From Forficula auricularia (lineage: Eukaryota > Arthropoda > Insecta > Dermaptera > Forficulidae), in assembly GCA_024734495.1 (NCBI GenBank), contig JALMQS010000187.1, positions 8,295,055-8,359,054 on the forward strand: a DNA stretch of 64,000 bases. The letters run 5' to 3'. The position numbers and the translations under genes are program-made. This document shows positions 23,487 to 36,007 of the stretch, piece by piece. A model generated the notes under the pieces. It was not told the DNA's origin. It did not search any database and saw only the letters and a program-made list of their open reading frames with translations. Position 1 is the stretch's first letter. Each line of letters starts with the position of its first letter.

Positions 23487-23685
23487 ATTTAAGAGGGGAA
23501 TGCCGCATTGGATTTCCTTCACTGACTTTTCAAAACCCTGAAGGAGGGAATAGCCTCCGAAACGTCGGTTTTATGAATAAAAAGATAGTGTAAATTATCT
23601 TCTTCTTTTTTTGGACTGCCTCATCAATATCCACTTAATTCACTTATCAGTCCGTCTCCAAAAATTACTTCAATCTTATTATCTA
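23487..23685 (+). mobile_element. One-armed family B element inserted in copy 2
   Basis: Sequence absent from the homologous position of copy 1 (near 21157). It contains CCTCCGAAACGTCGGTTTTA followed by TTTTGGACTGCCTCATCAA, matching one arm of the foldback at 11390-11592. The ends are not sharply defined. Confidence 0.65.
23532..23572 (+). ncRNA. Hammerhead ribozyme-like motif (family B), 2-nt deletion
   Basis: AAAACC, CTGAAG (23538-23543), GAGG...CCTC stem, GAAAC (23559-23563), GTC (23564-23566), GGTTTT. The first and last blocks form a 6-bp helix I. Compared with the 11465-11515 relative it lacks two bases around A9, so it is probably inactive, but it keeps GAAAC and GTC. Confidence 0.6.
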
Positions 23686-24552
23686 ATTTATTTACAACTA
23701 AACGACGAAATATTAACATGAAATCACTTTTTGAAGTCGGTGCCAAACATATACATTTTATGAATCAAACTCGACGGATTTTACTTAGTACGATTGGTGG
23801 GTAAGCTCGCTTATATAGTTTGTTTAGCACCGACTTCAAAAAGTGATTTCATGTTAATATTTCGTCGTTTAGTTGTAAATAAATTAGATAATTATTTTAT
23901 ACCTTTTAGCGCATTTTATTTTATTTTTTGAGTTTTATTATTTTTATTTGTTGCATTTAATTTTTTTGAAGTCGGTTTTATTTATTTTTTTTTATAAAAA
24001 TTATTATTATTTTTCTCTTTTTAGTGATGTTATTAATAGTAACTTAATATAATACCTTGCATGCATCTCGTAAGAGAAAGTGTCCGCCGAATGAATCAAA
24101 AAATGATAATAAAATTCAATTTATAAATATCGAAATTCTCTCGAAACGATTGCGGGTTTTAAATGAACGTTTTAAGATTGATTTTTTATAAAAGATTTTA
24201 TTTATTATAATTTCGATTATTTGCTCATAAGAATTGGATATTTACATTAATTCGTCATTGATCATATCATCAGAACTTGATCAAATTAATATGGGACCAC
24301 CCCTAAGGTACACTCTTTCCAATATAAAAGAATCATCGAAATTGGTTCATATACAAAGAAGTTATGCCTAAACAAACATAGCAAAAATGTCCAATCCCAA
24401 TGAAAAAAAAAATGGAACCAATCGGAAACTAGACTGAACCCAATGCAAAAAAAAAATCATCAAAATCGGTTCACAATTGGCGAAGATATCAGGTAACATA
24501 GACACACACAAAAAAAATTCATTCGAATTGAGAACCTCCTCCTTTTTTGAAG

Positions 24553-26619
24553 TCGGATAAAAATTAAATCTTCAAGATCAAAAGTATGTTATTCAAAAAA
24601 ATAAAACAAATAAAAAGGTTGGAGAAGAAAAATTTAAAAGCCTTTTGTATAGGGAAGAAAAAAGGATGCACCTTTCTCTGCCTAAATGGGCAATGCCTTG
24701 GACTTTAGGGGTACAGCCGATTCATCAATACTATAACCGTTTGGGGTGGAATGTACTATGCATTATAAGCACTAAAAATTAGTATTCGGAAGGACTAAAA
24801 TGATAGCATAATAAAATCTAAGAAACAAGTACGATTTTAAAAAGAATCAGAAAGAAGGTTTATTTGAATAGATGTTTCATTTCTATTTATCAATTTTGAA
24901 ATTGTTTTCGAAACATTATAGTTAATTTAAAAAAAAAAAGTTTTCTTGTTAAGACTAGTAGATTTGGTATTAAAAGGTATTCTAAGGAATTGTATTTATT
25001 TTCTTTAATAGCACAACTAAGAATATTACTTTAAAAACCATTTAGTAGAAGGATTATTATAATCATGAAACGTTTCGAGAAAATGTTTGCCTTTATCGAT
25101 AGAAAGATGCCTAAACCTTTTGATTCAGGTACCTACCTAGAAATTCTATGTACCTGGTGTGACTATATCGTATGCAACAATTACACAGGCTTAATATTTC
25201 TAGGAGTAAAGAAGGGATAATTTTTCTCGAAACGTTTCATGTTCAAATAACTTTTTTTTAATAATTTCTTATATCAGAAAGAACATAATACAATGTATAA
25301 TAAAATGTTTTTTAAAACATTGTGGAATTAAGATAAAAAAGTAAAAAGTATACTATCAACCAATCGCTTAATTAACGTGAGTGATTAAATAATATGATAT
25401 TTAATTTAAAGAGATATGAAAGTTATATAAAAGAATTTCCGGAGCTGTAAAAATAGAGAGAAAGAGAAAATATTTTTTCATTAACAGAATTATATATATA
25501 GGTATATATCATTTCAATTTAGAGAATTTTTATTCACCTTTGAATCCAATGGGAAGCTGGAAGGATGGATGATAAATTGAATTTATGTAAAACTGCACCG
25601 ATCGTGGCCAGCTTGAACAGGGTCGGTAATCCCAGAGAAAATGGAGGGGCCAAAAACATGTCCCAGTCACGGCCAGGTTTCATAATTCTAACAAGTGAAA
25701 AAAATGGTCTCATTCGGCCATAACAATAGTCATCCGACATCTTTTGCCAAGAAATAAATCAATCGAGCTTATTATTTGAATCTTATATTTTAAATCAACA
25801 CAGCTCAGAGAAAATTAACACTAGTAAAATTAAAATTCGATGAAGCGATTGTCTCTGTGTTAATATCAATTGATGGATTTTCAACCCCCTCGGAATTAAA
25901 ACGCAAATAAATCCTCCAGTTGAATGAAATAGTGATTGCGATTTATGATTTTAATTAACCAAATATGCTTTAGAAGATAAGCAAACTAGAATTTTTAATT
26001 AAAAATCTCTAGCAGTCGCAATTTTAAGTATAATTTCTATACGCTGCTGTGGGGAATTAAATGGAAAAGCAAACAATTTTTTATTAAATTATTAATTAAT
26101 TATTTTTCTCGGGAAATTATTTTTAATGATAATAATAAATAAATGAGAAACGATAAAAAAAATAATTAAATAGATTAATGGACAAAATTTAGGTAGAGAA
26201 AAATTAATGAACAATTAAAATTATATATAGGTATATATATTGGCCTCGGATATTAGTGTCAATTTTGCCATATTCTAAACGGTGGAACATTTTTCATTTT
26301 GATTTTTATGTGTGGCAGGGTACACATTTGTATGTGGAACAAATTTTAACCGGTTAAATTTTTGCGCAGTGTGGGGCTTAAACTTGGTCTGGGCTGGGCA
26401 AGCAAGAATACATTTGACCTCCATAATTATTACTTTATTTTTATTTAGTTATATAATAGAAAAATAAGTATAATAAAAACTTATTGAAATTAAAAAAATA
26501 TATATTATTTGAATAAAGTTGATAAATATTAAGGAAATAATGGAGATCTTACGAGGTCGTCAATAAAAAATATGTTTGAAATTTTAAGGGATTGATTCAG
26601 AGAGGGAAAATTCTTAATG
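24553..26619. other. No gene seen
   Basis: AT-rich unassigned DNA. TATATAGGTATATAT-type microsatellite-like tracts occur at 25494-25508 and 26223-26240. Confidence 0.55.
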
Positions 26620-26830
26620 TTTTTTTTTTTTTATGAAAAGAATAAAAGAAGGTATTTTACCCAAAAAGTGGAACACCCTGCAATCCTGAAAAGAAAAGAG
26701 TATTCAGAGTCAGGTAGATAATTTAAGTTTCTAAAAGTCATAGGGATAAACATTCTTTAGATAACTCAAGCTAAATAATTTATCATTCGGGCAATAAGAG
26801 AGATGTGACTAAAAGTTTATAATAAATTTA
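26620..26830 (-). pseudogene. Decayed 3' end of the same LINE family, antisense
   Basis: The segment TTTTTATGAAAAGAATAAAA near 26628 and AAAGTCATAGGGATAAACAT at 26738-26757 parallel the 3' part of the LINE at 21532-21740 (there AGGTCATAGGGATAAAAGAG). Heavily mutated; no open frame remains. Confidence 0.6.
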
Positions 26831-28172
26831 TTAAATTATAGTTCTATAAGAAATTAAAAATTCAAATTTTTTCAGGAGTGTGTCTAGTGGTCAAATAACC
26901 TTGAATGCGAGACATCAAAAAACTGGATTATTTTTCGAGAAAGAGTTGTTAATACTTTATCCGGAAACGGAAGTTATTTTGACATAATTTATAGAAAAAA
27001 ATGACATTAAAATACTTAGAAAGTAGAATAGGAATAAATTTCTTTGATATAAATTAAGACATTTATTATCTATTGTTAATTAAATGTTTGTATTACGAGG
27101 GACAGAGAAGGAGAAATTTGTGGACTAATAATAATTTAAGTATCCGCGAGAAAATCTGCAGATCGCAATTAGGAAAAAGCGATGGGATCGTGCCAAGTAA
27201 TACAGAATGTTTTTGATTTGAATAGGATATCTGTCCATGAGGGAATGCAAATGAAATCCAATCAGGGTTAATTAATGAATGTTCAGGTGAGTATGAAAGC
27301 AACCAGTGAACCGAAATAGGAATAGGTAAAACAAATATAATGTATTTATTGTATAGATATAATTAAATGGAATTTAATTGAATGTATTGACGATTTATTT
27401 AAGTTAGAACAACAAATGTAGAGGTAGCTACTGAGATGGACTGTATTTTAAGTTTAAACAAGTACAAAAATGGACCTTGATTAGTTATTATTGTAATTCA
27501 ATCTATGGGTTAATCTCTGTCATACATATTTAACCAACGCGATGGAATTTGCGTTCCTGAGTGGTTCGCTCAATTAGCATCATGTCAATTAGCCTGAAAG
27601 CCGCCATTGGGCATAAATAAAAAGAGGTAATGTACATGGGTTACCGCAATAGCCGCCGTAGCATCAAGGGACGAAAATGCATTTTTAATCGGGAGTAAAA
27701 ATATATACCAAAATACTAGTATATTAACTATTATAAAGGAAACCAGGCAAGATATATTAAATAAATAAAGGATTTGTGCGAGTTTCATCCCGGGCGATAT
27801 AAATATGTAATGTCCTTCTGTAGTACATTCAATGTTTAATGGTCTCTCCTGCATGGTACCTGCTCTTCTCTTGATAGAGAGGTCTATTAGCGTGAAAAAA
27901 TCAGAAATTATTCTCAGATTAATATTTTATCTGTTTTATTATACTTCCCTACGTTAATAACATAAGTGGAAAATGGTTTTTAATATTAGAAACTTGGCGG
28001 TTTCCTTTCAAATATAATTAAAGATTTTTTGAAAAATATAGTTTAGAAATAGAACATATTAAAAACAGCGTCGCTAGTAGTAGCCTCCATCCATTGACCT
28101 CTGGTCGGTGATAAAAATAAAAAATTACTTATTAAAGGAAAAGCATTAATAATTTCATCTCAGGACATATAT
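26831..28172. other. No gene seen
   Basis: AT-rich. The minus-strand frames of 69 and 89 codons (27093-27302, 27585-27854) are unrecognised. Confidence 0.5.
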
Positions 28173-28583
28173 TATATATGTTGCAGTAAAAACTCGTTTT
28201 TTAGTAAGAACGGGTTCTTATTAGTTAAAACGCGTTTCACCTAATACCCCCGTGGCAACCAGAGTTTACTGATGTTGGTCCAAAAGTCTAGAATCTTTAT
28301 TATGTTTATTTTCAAAATTTTTTTAAAACGAAAATGTCAAAAATTACATCTTTATTAGAAGCAAACTTTGTAGAGGATGTAAATTTTTGACATTTTCGTT
28401 TAAAATTTTTTGAAAATAAACACCCAAAATGAGGAGGAAGGTCAAAAATGAAGATTCTAAACCTTTGGACCAAACTCCAAAAACATCAGTAAATTCTAGT
28501 TGCCACAAAGGTATTCAGTGAAACGCGTTTTAACTAGCAAGAACCCGTTCTTAATAAAAACCAGTTTTTAATGCAACATATAC
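28173..28583. repeat. Foldback element, family C, copy 1
   Basis: A 411-bp near-perfect inverted repeat with ends TATATGTTGCAGTAAAAACT and its complement. Conserved blocks include TTCTTACTAGTTAAAACGCG-like sequence (variant here) and CGAAAATGTCAAAAATTACA. Further copies are at 39508-39940 (full) and 38519-38740 (one arm). No coding sequence. CAGTAAAACCC-like ends hint at a Tigger relationship, but no TA duplication is clear. Confidence 0.85.
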
Positions 28584-28865
28584 ACAAAGAAAAAATACAC
28601 GTAGGAGAGACACATTGAAATAAAGTAATACTGAGGTGAAATCGAGTTACTGGTATGGACGCTCGTTCCCAAAAAAATAAACTAGGAAACAAATTGAAAT
28701 TGAGGTAAAAATGTTTTAAATATTTAACCTTGTATATGAAATTTAATCAATGTAAATTTATAATATTTGACACTGTATCTAGATTGTTTTGTCAATGGTC
28801 TCTTAGAAGACCGAAATCTATTAACCATGGTCGACCAATGAAAATATTCTGCACAAAGATAGAAA

Positions 28866-28931
28866 TTAATTAATCAGGGTATGTTGGCAGGTATTTGTCC
28901 AAATACCTGCCAACATACTTGATTAATTAAA
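28866..28931. repeat. Near-perfect 66-bp palindrome
   Basis: The arms meet at TC (28898-28899), e.g. ATGTTGGCAGGTATTTG and CAAATACCTGCCAACAT. The AGGTATTTGTCC motif echoes AGGTATTTTGGAC in the arms of the 1003-1136 hairpin, so the two may share an origin. Confidence 0.8.
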
Positions 28932-29798
28932 TAATATGGATGGTATGGATTTTAATAATAGAAATTAATCTTCTTTATTATAAAAGCCCAACATCCGCTT
29001 AACCTCGGCAAATAAACTCACACAAACCCTTTATACTATATAAAAAATATATTAAGTTGCATCATATCAAAATTAGAAAGCAAAAGCAGGTTATGAGATG
29101 TTTAGCTCGAATCTCGTTGGTTTTGAGCAAACCCGCGAGGAATGAGTATTTGAGCTGAGTATGTGTGAGTGTCGATGTGTGTACTTGCATTTGCATTCAC
29201 TTAAGTAGAGCACCTTGCACCCCCGAGGAGCAAATCAATATTTAAATATTTAAGTCCGAGCTAGATATTGCACACACATAATAAATATAAATATTCTATT
29301 TCTAAAGACTGTAAATATATAAGATAATTAATTTGACGAGAAGAAAAAGGTTAAGAAAAGAAACTTAGACGGATGAGATGCCTTTAAGTATATTATCGCT
29401 TTTATTTTGTAAATATTTATTAAACTGCTTAAATTAATTACCCCGAGACGTCAATTAAAGTATAAATATTTGAAATAAAAGTTCTAAACAGGATTTTAAC
29501 AAGTTATAAGTACGGATAATTAATTATTTTACCAGAGGTTTGTACTCAGAAAAATGATGGATAGATTGGCACGTTTTTTTTTTAATAAATGGTTTATATT
29601 CGATTTTCTTTTTGTTCTTTGGCTAAAGGCATGGTTCTTGTCGTGTGCTAGCGAGGTTGCATACCCGCTAGGCGGCGCTTAAAAATCGCAGCCTTGTGAA
29701 TTTATTTTTAATTTGTGAATGTATAAAAGCCTATATAACAAAGTGTCTTCAAATTAATTGAATATTTAATCCACCGTTTCTTATGAATTTATCAAATT
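28932..29798. other. No gene seen
   Basis: AT-rich unassigned DNA. Confidence 0.6.
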
Positions 29799-30368
29799 TA
29801 AACATATGAAAAATTTAAAAAGTGTTTCAAAATATGAATTCTTTTGGGATGGTATTAATTTTAACTCTACTGAGAAAACTTTGCTCATATATTTACTGTA
29901 ACAAATGATCTATATTCTTTGTTGTATCTGCTCTACAAGGCATCTATCTACCTGAGAGCATTGTTTAATAAATAAATAAATAAAACAAAAAGTTACATTT
30001 CAACATCGAGCGTCAAGACACTCATGCTTTTTTATAATAAAAACCAACATATGAATCAAAAAGCCACGACGTTTCAATCCCTAAACATTTGAAAAATTAA
30101 AAAGTATTTCAAAATTTAAATTCTTGGGGATAGTGTTAATTTTAACTCTATTGAGAAAACTTTTCTTATATATTTACTGTACCAAATCATCTATATTCTT
30201 TGTTGAATCTGCTCTACAAGGCATCTATCTCTACCTGAGAGCATTGTTAAATAAATAAATAAATAAAATAATAAGTTATATTTCCATCGAGCATCACGAC
30301 ACTCATTATTATTTTTATATATAATAAAAACTAACATATGAATCAAAAAGCCACGACGTTTCAATCCC
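29799..30368. repeat. Tandem duplication of a 284-bp unit
   Basis: Units 29799-30082 and 30083-30368 are about 85-90% alike. Each holds CTGCTCTACAAGGCATCTAT, CTGAGAGCATTG and a (AATA)n run like the 3' tail of a LINE, and ends in AGCCACGACGTTTCAATCCC. On the minus strand that end reads GATTGAAACGTCGTGG, the 3' half of a hammerhead-like core. Tandem copies with a terminal ribozyme fragment fit the tandem long repeats of Penelope-like elements, but the 5' half of the core is missing. Confidence 0.75.
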
Positions 30369-31605
30369 TGCATCTGTGATGGTTTTCAATTATGAGCTGT
30401 CATGTCCCCATGAAGTCTGAGAAACAAATAATAACCATTGTTTATTTGACAATCGGTTTGTTGGGCTTTTAAATTCCAATTCCGATTCTTGAATAAAAAA
30501 TGAATATAAAAATAAAATTGTTTATGTTTTTATAAACATGTTGGAGGGGGTCGGGTTCGCCGAGAGGATAGCATACAAACATGTTGGAAAAAAGTATTTT
30601 TGTAAATATTTCAAAGGCAGAATAGGTTTTTAAAAGGAATCGATCGATTGGAGCTCTATTTGGGCCCAAGGAATATTTCAAGATATTTTTTTTGAGGGGA
30701 GAGAACTGGCTTCTTTGAAAAAGCTTAAAAAGAGTATCGAGATGTTATGTCTGAATCCATCTCCAAGATACATGTGCATGCTATAATTAAACTCGGGAGA
30801 GAGAGTCTCTGAGCTGAAGACTGGTCAATGAGTTGGAGGGCAACACCATCGCCGGACACCCACCCAACTTTTGATAAGCAGCCCACCACTCCTTTAGGCA
30901 AATGGAAGGCAGACACCTACGTCATCTTATTGATTGGCAAATTTAATAATATCAGAACAGAGAAGAAGATAAGTGAAAGTCACCCGTTTCGCGCGTGTTT
31001 TAATGGCTATTTAACGAACAGCAGGAATAGTAGGAAGAGGTAATTTGTTGATGGAAAAAGGAGGCTAATAATTTCTTTAGAAATTACGATTACGAAATTT
31101 ATAACGGCATTTGATCAAAACATCTCGATAAAAAAATCGATCTTAATGGAGACCTAGTGCCATTTTCTTTTTAAAAACAAAATAACTGCTATCGATTAAA
31201 AATAAATAACAAATATTTATCAAATTACTTGATTGATTGTACTAAATATATTATTATTTTCTTTAAATGAAAATTTCGATTTCGTGATACATATTTAACG
31301 GAGGTAATTAGTAATATTTAAATATTAATTTATTAATAGAGTTGAAACTTATTTTTATTTCCTTTGTGGCTATTAAATATAATGATTGTAGTTAATGGGA
31401 GTGTTTGTTTATAAATTTTTTTGATTAATAATTTTATTTTAAATTCATTATTTATAGGTCTTTTTTTAATTATCTTGAATAATATATAATATTTAGGATA
31501 AAATAATTCATTTTTTTTTCAACGTGATTTGAATAATTTAACAAAAGTATATTTAGTACGCACACGTGTGGCAAAAAATTTCCTTTAAAATTCTTTAAGT
31601 TGATT
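30369..31605. other. No gene seen
   Basis: AT-rich; short frames only. Confidence 0.55.
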
Positions 31606-32040
31606 ATTTTTATGGAAGGAGAGGGCCAAAGAGAAGGTAGAGCCTATAAGACATGACATACCCTTGCAATTTAGAAAATAAAGTGCTGTGCCTACAGGGT
31701 CTTGAAGGGTTGTAAGATTCAGAAAAGTGAGAGAAGTTAGCTTCAGTGGCTTGAACCCATGGGGTTAAAAATTTGGCGAATGAATTGGTTGCAACTTCTC
31801 CAATTTGACCGAGAAGAGGTGATGGAAATCTACGAATTACTAAACATTTTGGAGAATAAGTGTCGTAATTTCTTCGGAGTAAATGTCATTAAATAGGGAA
31901 AGAGCGGAGACGCTTCAAGGCCAAATCTCTATAAATATGATTGCTTGTTTCAGAATAGCATCCAAGAGTGAGAAAATTTTAGGATCACCTTCTGGAGAAC
32001 ACAGATGAGCGAAATATTAAGTCAGGGGTAGTGGGTGAGA
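31606..32040 (-). pseudogene. Decayed LINE copy, antisense
   Basis: Colinear with 21540-22040 of the better-preserved LINE: GATTGCTTGTTTCAGAATAG and CATCCAAGAGTGAG parallel AATTGCTCGCTTCTGAATTG and CATCCAGTGTAGC; ACACAGATGAGCG...AGTCAGGGG parallels the YGSHLW-coding block. Many indels; no frame survives. Confidence 0.7.
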
Positions 32041-33239
32041 AGTTAAGTATATATGTTTTATAGTGTATTAATTAAAACAAAATAAAATTTGCAAAATAAT
32101 ATTAAATAATAAATCCATAACCCATTAATAAATAGATGATAATAAAAGATAAAAGATCATTGATTTACAAAATGAAAACAATTGGGAAATAGTAGCTCAA
32201 CAAGTACCGAATCAAGATTTTAGAAAGAATCGTTAAAAAGGACAAAGGACAATAAAGTAAAATCAATAAGCTACCATCCCAATGATCATTAGCATCGTAA
32301 CAAGACAATTGGTGGTAGAGGCCGGAAACAAAAAGTTTCATGATCGTTTGTTTTGTTAGAACAAGTTCAATCAATCGTTTTCGTAGGAAAAGTTAGAATC
32401 TGTCAGGCGATAGTATTTGGAAGGATAGGAATCGAGAAAGGAGATGAATTCGAAAACAACTTTTATGTGACGATTGTTTACATCTCGGCCCAAGTCGGCG
32501 TGTAAACACTCTTGGGACATCTGGTTTTGTCGCGGACATGAGACAGCCCGGGACATGGGTGAAGGAGAAAAAAAAAGGAAAATCTATCGAGATGAGAAGA
32601 TGGGAACATGAGCCTATAGAATCGATGTTCGCCAGAATTCAATTTCATCCAATATGTACCCAATGAATATGTGGACAGAGACGGTTTTAGATGAGACAGT
32701 CAACTCAAAACCTTCCATCCAACTAGTCAGAAGCTCTAAATTGATTTTTTTTCTTCGCTCAGTTAATAAGTGAGTAAAAATGACTCATCTTGATTTGGAA
32801 TTACTTAAAAACAGCTGCACACTTAATGGATTAGTCAGTATTCAAGAATATCTTACCAAATTACCTACATATATGGAAGTATTCACCAAGATCATGATTT
32901 TTTTATATATAGATGGTATCACGATTAGTTGAGGATAGGGGAAGTTAATTTTCATTCCAATAAGTTGAAATAATATCTATTTATTTTATTTTTTTCTCTT
33001 TGTGTTCATTTTCAATCTCCAGAAATATTCAAGAGAAGAAGATGACAATCTTGAAACATAATTGCACACCTAACATTTCTATTTAATAATGATTCAGCAC
33101 ATTCTGAAATGAAAGTTTAATCATATTTCATTTTATTCGAACAGACTTGAATTATCATTTGGAGAAAAAAGTGAAACTTTTTCAAGATTGTATGTTCTTT
33201 GCAGTTTTGGTGAATAATTCACCTGTTGGATTGCTTATT
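32041..33239. other. No gene seen
   Basis: AT-rich with a few short frames (61-69 codons, minus strand) that I do not recognise. Confidence 0.5.
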
Positions 33240-33545
33240 AGGTTTGAAATACTAAGGAAATGGAAATATCATTTTTTTTTTTTGAATAGTTTTGCATTTT
33301 TTATCCGAAAGATTTAGAGCTAGAAAGCCGAAAATATAATCAATTCTCCACATTGGAAATATAAACAGTTCAGCACTAGATCGAACTTTCTACGACTTTT
33401 CGTTCTCAAGACCAAACACAGAGAGAAATAATATCATGGTTGAAAATGATTTTTTCCAGATATTTTTCAACACAATGTTAAAAAAATTGATAATTTTTGC
33501 GCGAATTCAATAGAAAGTTCATCCACCAGGCAGGTTTCGCCGAGT
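33240..33545. repeat. Interspersed repeat family E, copy 1
   Basis: Blocks TTCTCCACATTGGAAATATA (33341) and GAACTTTCTACGACTTTTCG (33383) recur in order at 47069 and 47104, and more weakly at 62820-62900. The right end, CAGGTTTCGCCGAG, is like the GCCGAGAG sequence next to the family A foldback at 63012. Class unknown, no frame. Confidence 0.6.
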
Positions 33546-34008
33546 AAATATCTTCAGATGGCTCTTTTTAAAATAAAACGGGAGCTTCAGGCTTAGTTGA
33601 TTCTCGACTATTCAAATAATAATTGAAATTTCGGGGTAAAAAGTATGATGAGACTTTATATCACCCTTTCTCGGACTAGCTGGGAATAAGTAGAACTAAC
33701 TCTTTCATCAAATAGGGTATTTATCCTTATGCGTATTAAAGACTGAAATTGCTTCTTTGTCTTAATCTTTCACGAATTCAATTCTTAAAAATCACATGAT
33801 TAGATCTCAGGAAAAAGGTAAATCAAATTTTAGAAAAAAATAAAAAACGGATTTTGGATTGGCTGGTTCCCTTTGTGACGTCAAGCCAATGAAAATATTA
33901 AAGGGATTTCTTCGTGACATTAGAGAAACTCGAAAGAAACAGTTTAAAACCATGCTTATTCCCAGACTCAAGTTGTAAATTAGAGGTAGTAGTTTTTTAG
34001 TTCCACAC
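33546..34008. other. No gene seen
   Basis: AT-rich unassigned DNA. Confidence 0.6.
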
Positions 34009-34184
34009 TTGGGGCCGGTTGTATGTCATCAAAGTAAGTGCTTTTTACAACTAACAAAGGGTAGATGGTAAATGGAGGAACTGAAAGTGTCTATCATCTG
34101 ATTGGCCATCCCAGTTCCTCCATTTACCATCTACCCTTTGTTAGTTGTAAAAGCATTTACTTTGCGACATACAACCGGCCCTTA
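34009..34184. mobile_element. PIF/Harbinger-like MITE, copy 1
   Basis: The body is 34012-34181 (170 bp) with ends GGGCCGGTTGTATGTC and its exact complement. Flanks TTG and TTA are an imperfect 3-bp target duplication. GGGCC ends and TWA targets are typical of PIF/Harbinger. A related copy at 48852-49069 has a perfect TTA duplication. Interior arms include CTAACAAAGGGTAGATGGTA. Confidence 0.75.
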
Positions 34185-34190
34185 GCCTTC

Positions 34191-34846
34191 CATGCGCATT
34201 AGGGTGGTCCTTATTTTGGGTATTTTCAAATTTTTGCGCCGGCAGAGGCTCATATGGTTCGAAATAAATAAATAAAAATATCCTCAAAGTTTCAAGTCTC
34301 TATCTCAATTTTAACCTGTGCCGCACAGCGATGAAGTTTCCCATCTAAATAACATGGGGTTTTTAGCAGTGAACGATCAATTTTTTATTCCGGCCAAAGT
34401 AATCGTTCAAAAAATTTGAAACTCTATAGACGTTATCGTTATAATAGTAGCTAGCCTTCAGAATTTTTACAAATTTTTAGCTATTATAATTTTGGAGTTA
34501 GATAAAATACTGCTATGTCTTAGTGTTAATAAGTTATAGACTTCAAAATTATAATAGCTAAAAATCTGTAAAAAATTCGTAGGGATAGCTACTATTATAA
34601 GAATAACGTCTAGAGAGTTTCAAATTTTTTGAACCATTACTTTGGCCGGAATAAAAAATGCCTCGTTCAATGCCAAAATCCCCATGTTATGGTGAGAAAC
34701 TTGAATCACTGTTCGGCAAAGGTTAAAATTGAGATAGGGAGTTGAAATTTGAAGGATATTTTTCTTTTATTTATTTCTAACCATATGAGCCTCTGTCAGC
34801 GGAAAAATTCGAAAATACCCAAAATAAGGACCACCCTAATGCACAT
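34191..34846. repeat. Long foldback element starting AGGGTGGTCCTTATTTTGGG
   Basis: About 650 bp; the arms extend almost to the centre (near 34520). Ends GCATTAGGGTGGTCC and GGACCACCCTAATGC. Inner blocks: CATATGGTT, CAATTTTAACC, TTTATTCCGGCCAAAGTAA and CTATTATAATTTTG with complements. It abuts the PIF-like MITE on its left. No coding frame. Superfamily unassigned. Confidence 0.8.
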
Positions 34847-35379
34847 ATGCCAACAAGAAACTATATATCAAATATTAAGTCATCACAAGAGGAATTATAT
34901 TTAAAATGTTTGATGTGGTTTGAATAGCGAAATGAAAAGTTTTACTGTAATTCATGAAAGTGAAATGGATTCTTCTTCGTGACTTGGAAGGAAATAAAAT
35001 TAATTAGGAAGGAACAAAGAAAAAAAGATATAAAATTCTCAGTCTCACTCGAAATACACTTCCTTTTTTTTATTGTAAATTACGAATGAAACGAGCACAG
35101 ATGGAAAAAAAGATTTTAGCATATAGAAGATTGGATATTTATTTAAGAGGAAAAAATGTACTGTTTAATCATTATATAAAATACATAGATTATCATCTCA
35201 AATGAAATTATCACTTTTTACTTTTTTATTTATTATGAATATTTTTCCAGAGAGATACCAAAACGTGATCTGTTATGAAACAAAGAGGCGAGGTAAATTG
35301 GAAATCAATATTTATTATTAGTTTCATAGATTGCGAGTGAATTATGATGATTATTTCTAAATGAACAGAAGTGATGTCG
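34847..35379. other. No gene seen
   Basis: AT-rich unassigned DNA. Confidence 0.6.
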
Positions 35380-35600
35380 TTGGCCAACAGCTCTTGGTTC
35401 CAATCAATCAAATGCAAAAGCGGCCATTAATTGGTAAAGCGTTGCCCGGGGTTCGAGCTGAACACTCCGAGTCAAGAAGCCATTCAAGTCATGACAACAC
35501 CCAAGGCTCGGCTGCATCCACTCGTACACTTCTCAGAATGATGAAAAACATTTCAGTAAAAAATAAATAAATAATAAATACATAAGAAAAAAATATCAAG
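35380..35600 (+). mobile_element. Possible tRNA-related SINE
   Basis: GGTAAAGCGTTGCCC followed by GGGGTTCGAGCTG resembles a B-box region; a GC-richer body follows and the segment ends in an A-rich AATAAATAAATAATAAATA tail near 35562-35582. No target duplication found and the A box is unclear. Confidence 0.35.
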
Positions 35601-36007
35601 TTCCAGAAACCTAGACAAGAAAAGAAAAATAGTGTCAATAGATTTATATTCACTTTTTTTGAAAATTCTATAGTTCTAGTAGAAATCAATTAATTAAAAA
35701 AAAAATCGACATGACTTGACACTCCACATGACCTTGTGATATTGCTGCCCTTTTATATTTATAGAATTTTATATCAATTAATTTATGTACATTGCCTACA
35801 AAAAAGTCGCAAGAATCCGATTATCGCATAAGATTGTCAAGTCAGCAACCGCAAGAGGCACTCGTCATTTAAAAAAATTTTTTAGCCGTTTTTGACATAT
35901 TTTTAAAAAAACAAAACTAAAACAGCATTTTGTTCTGCGTGATTATGATTAGATAGTTGAGTTGGCATAGTAATATGTCGATTCACGGTGGTGATGAGGA
36001 TTCTTAT
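35601..36007. other. No gene seen
   Basis: AT-rich unassigned DNA. Confidence 0.6.

Larger units (their letters stand above)
23397..24552. mobile_element. Composite element ending in GAAGTCGGTT, copy 2
   Basis: The left end has AAAACCGACTTCAAAAAAAT, the right end CCTTTTTTGAAGTCGGATAA. It has the same inverted-repeat core (arms around 23700-23760 and 23825-23890, GTTTAGTTGTAAATAAATTA) and body as copy 1. Relative to copy 1 it has two extra segments: about 200 bp at 23487-23685 carrying a hammerhead-like motif, and about 220 bp at 24040-24258. It lacks the LINE. Confidence 0.75.

Noticed and set aside
30191..30373. 60-codon minus-strand frame in the tandem repeat
   Set aside because: Falls inside the duplicated 284-bp unit and is not kept open in the other unit.
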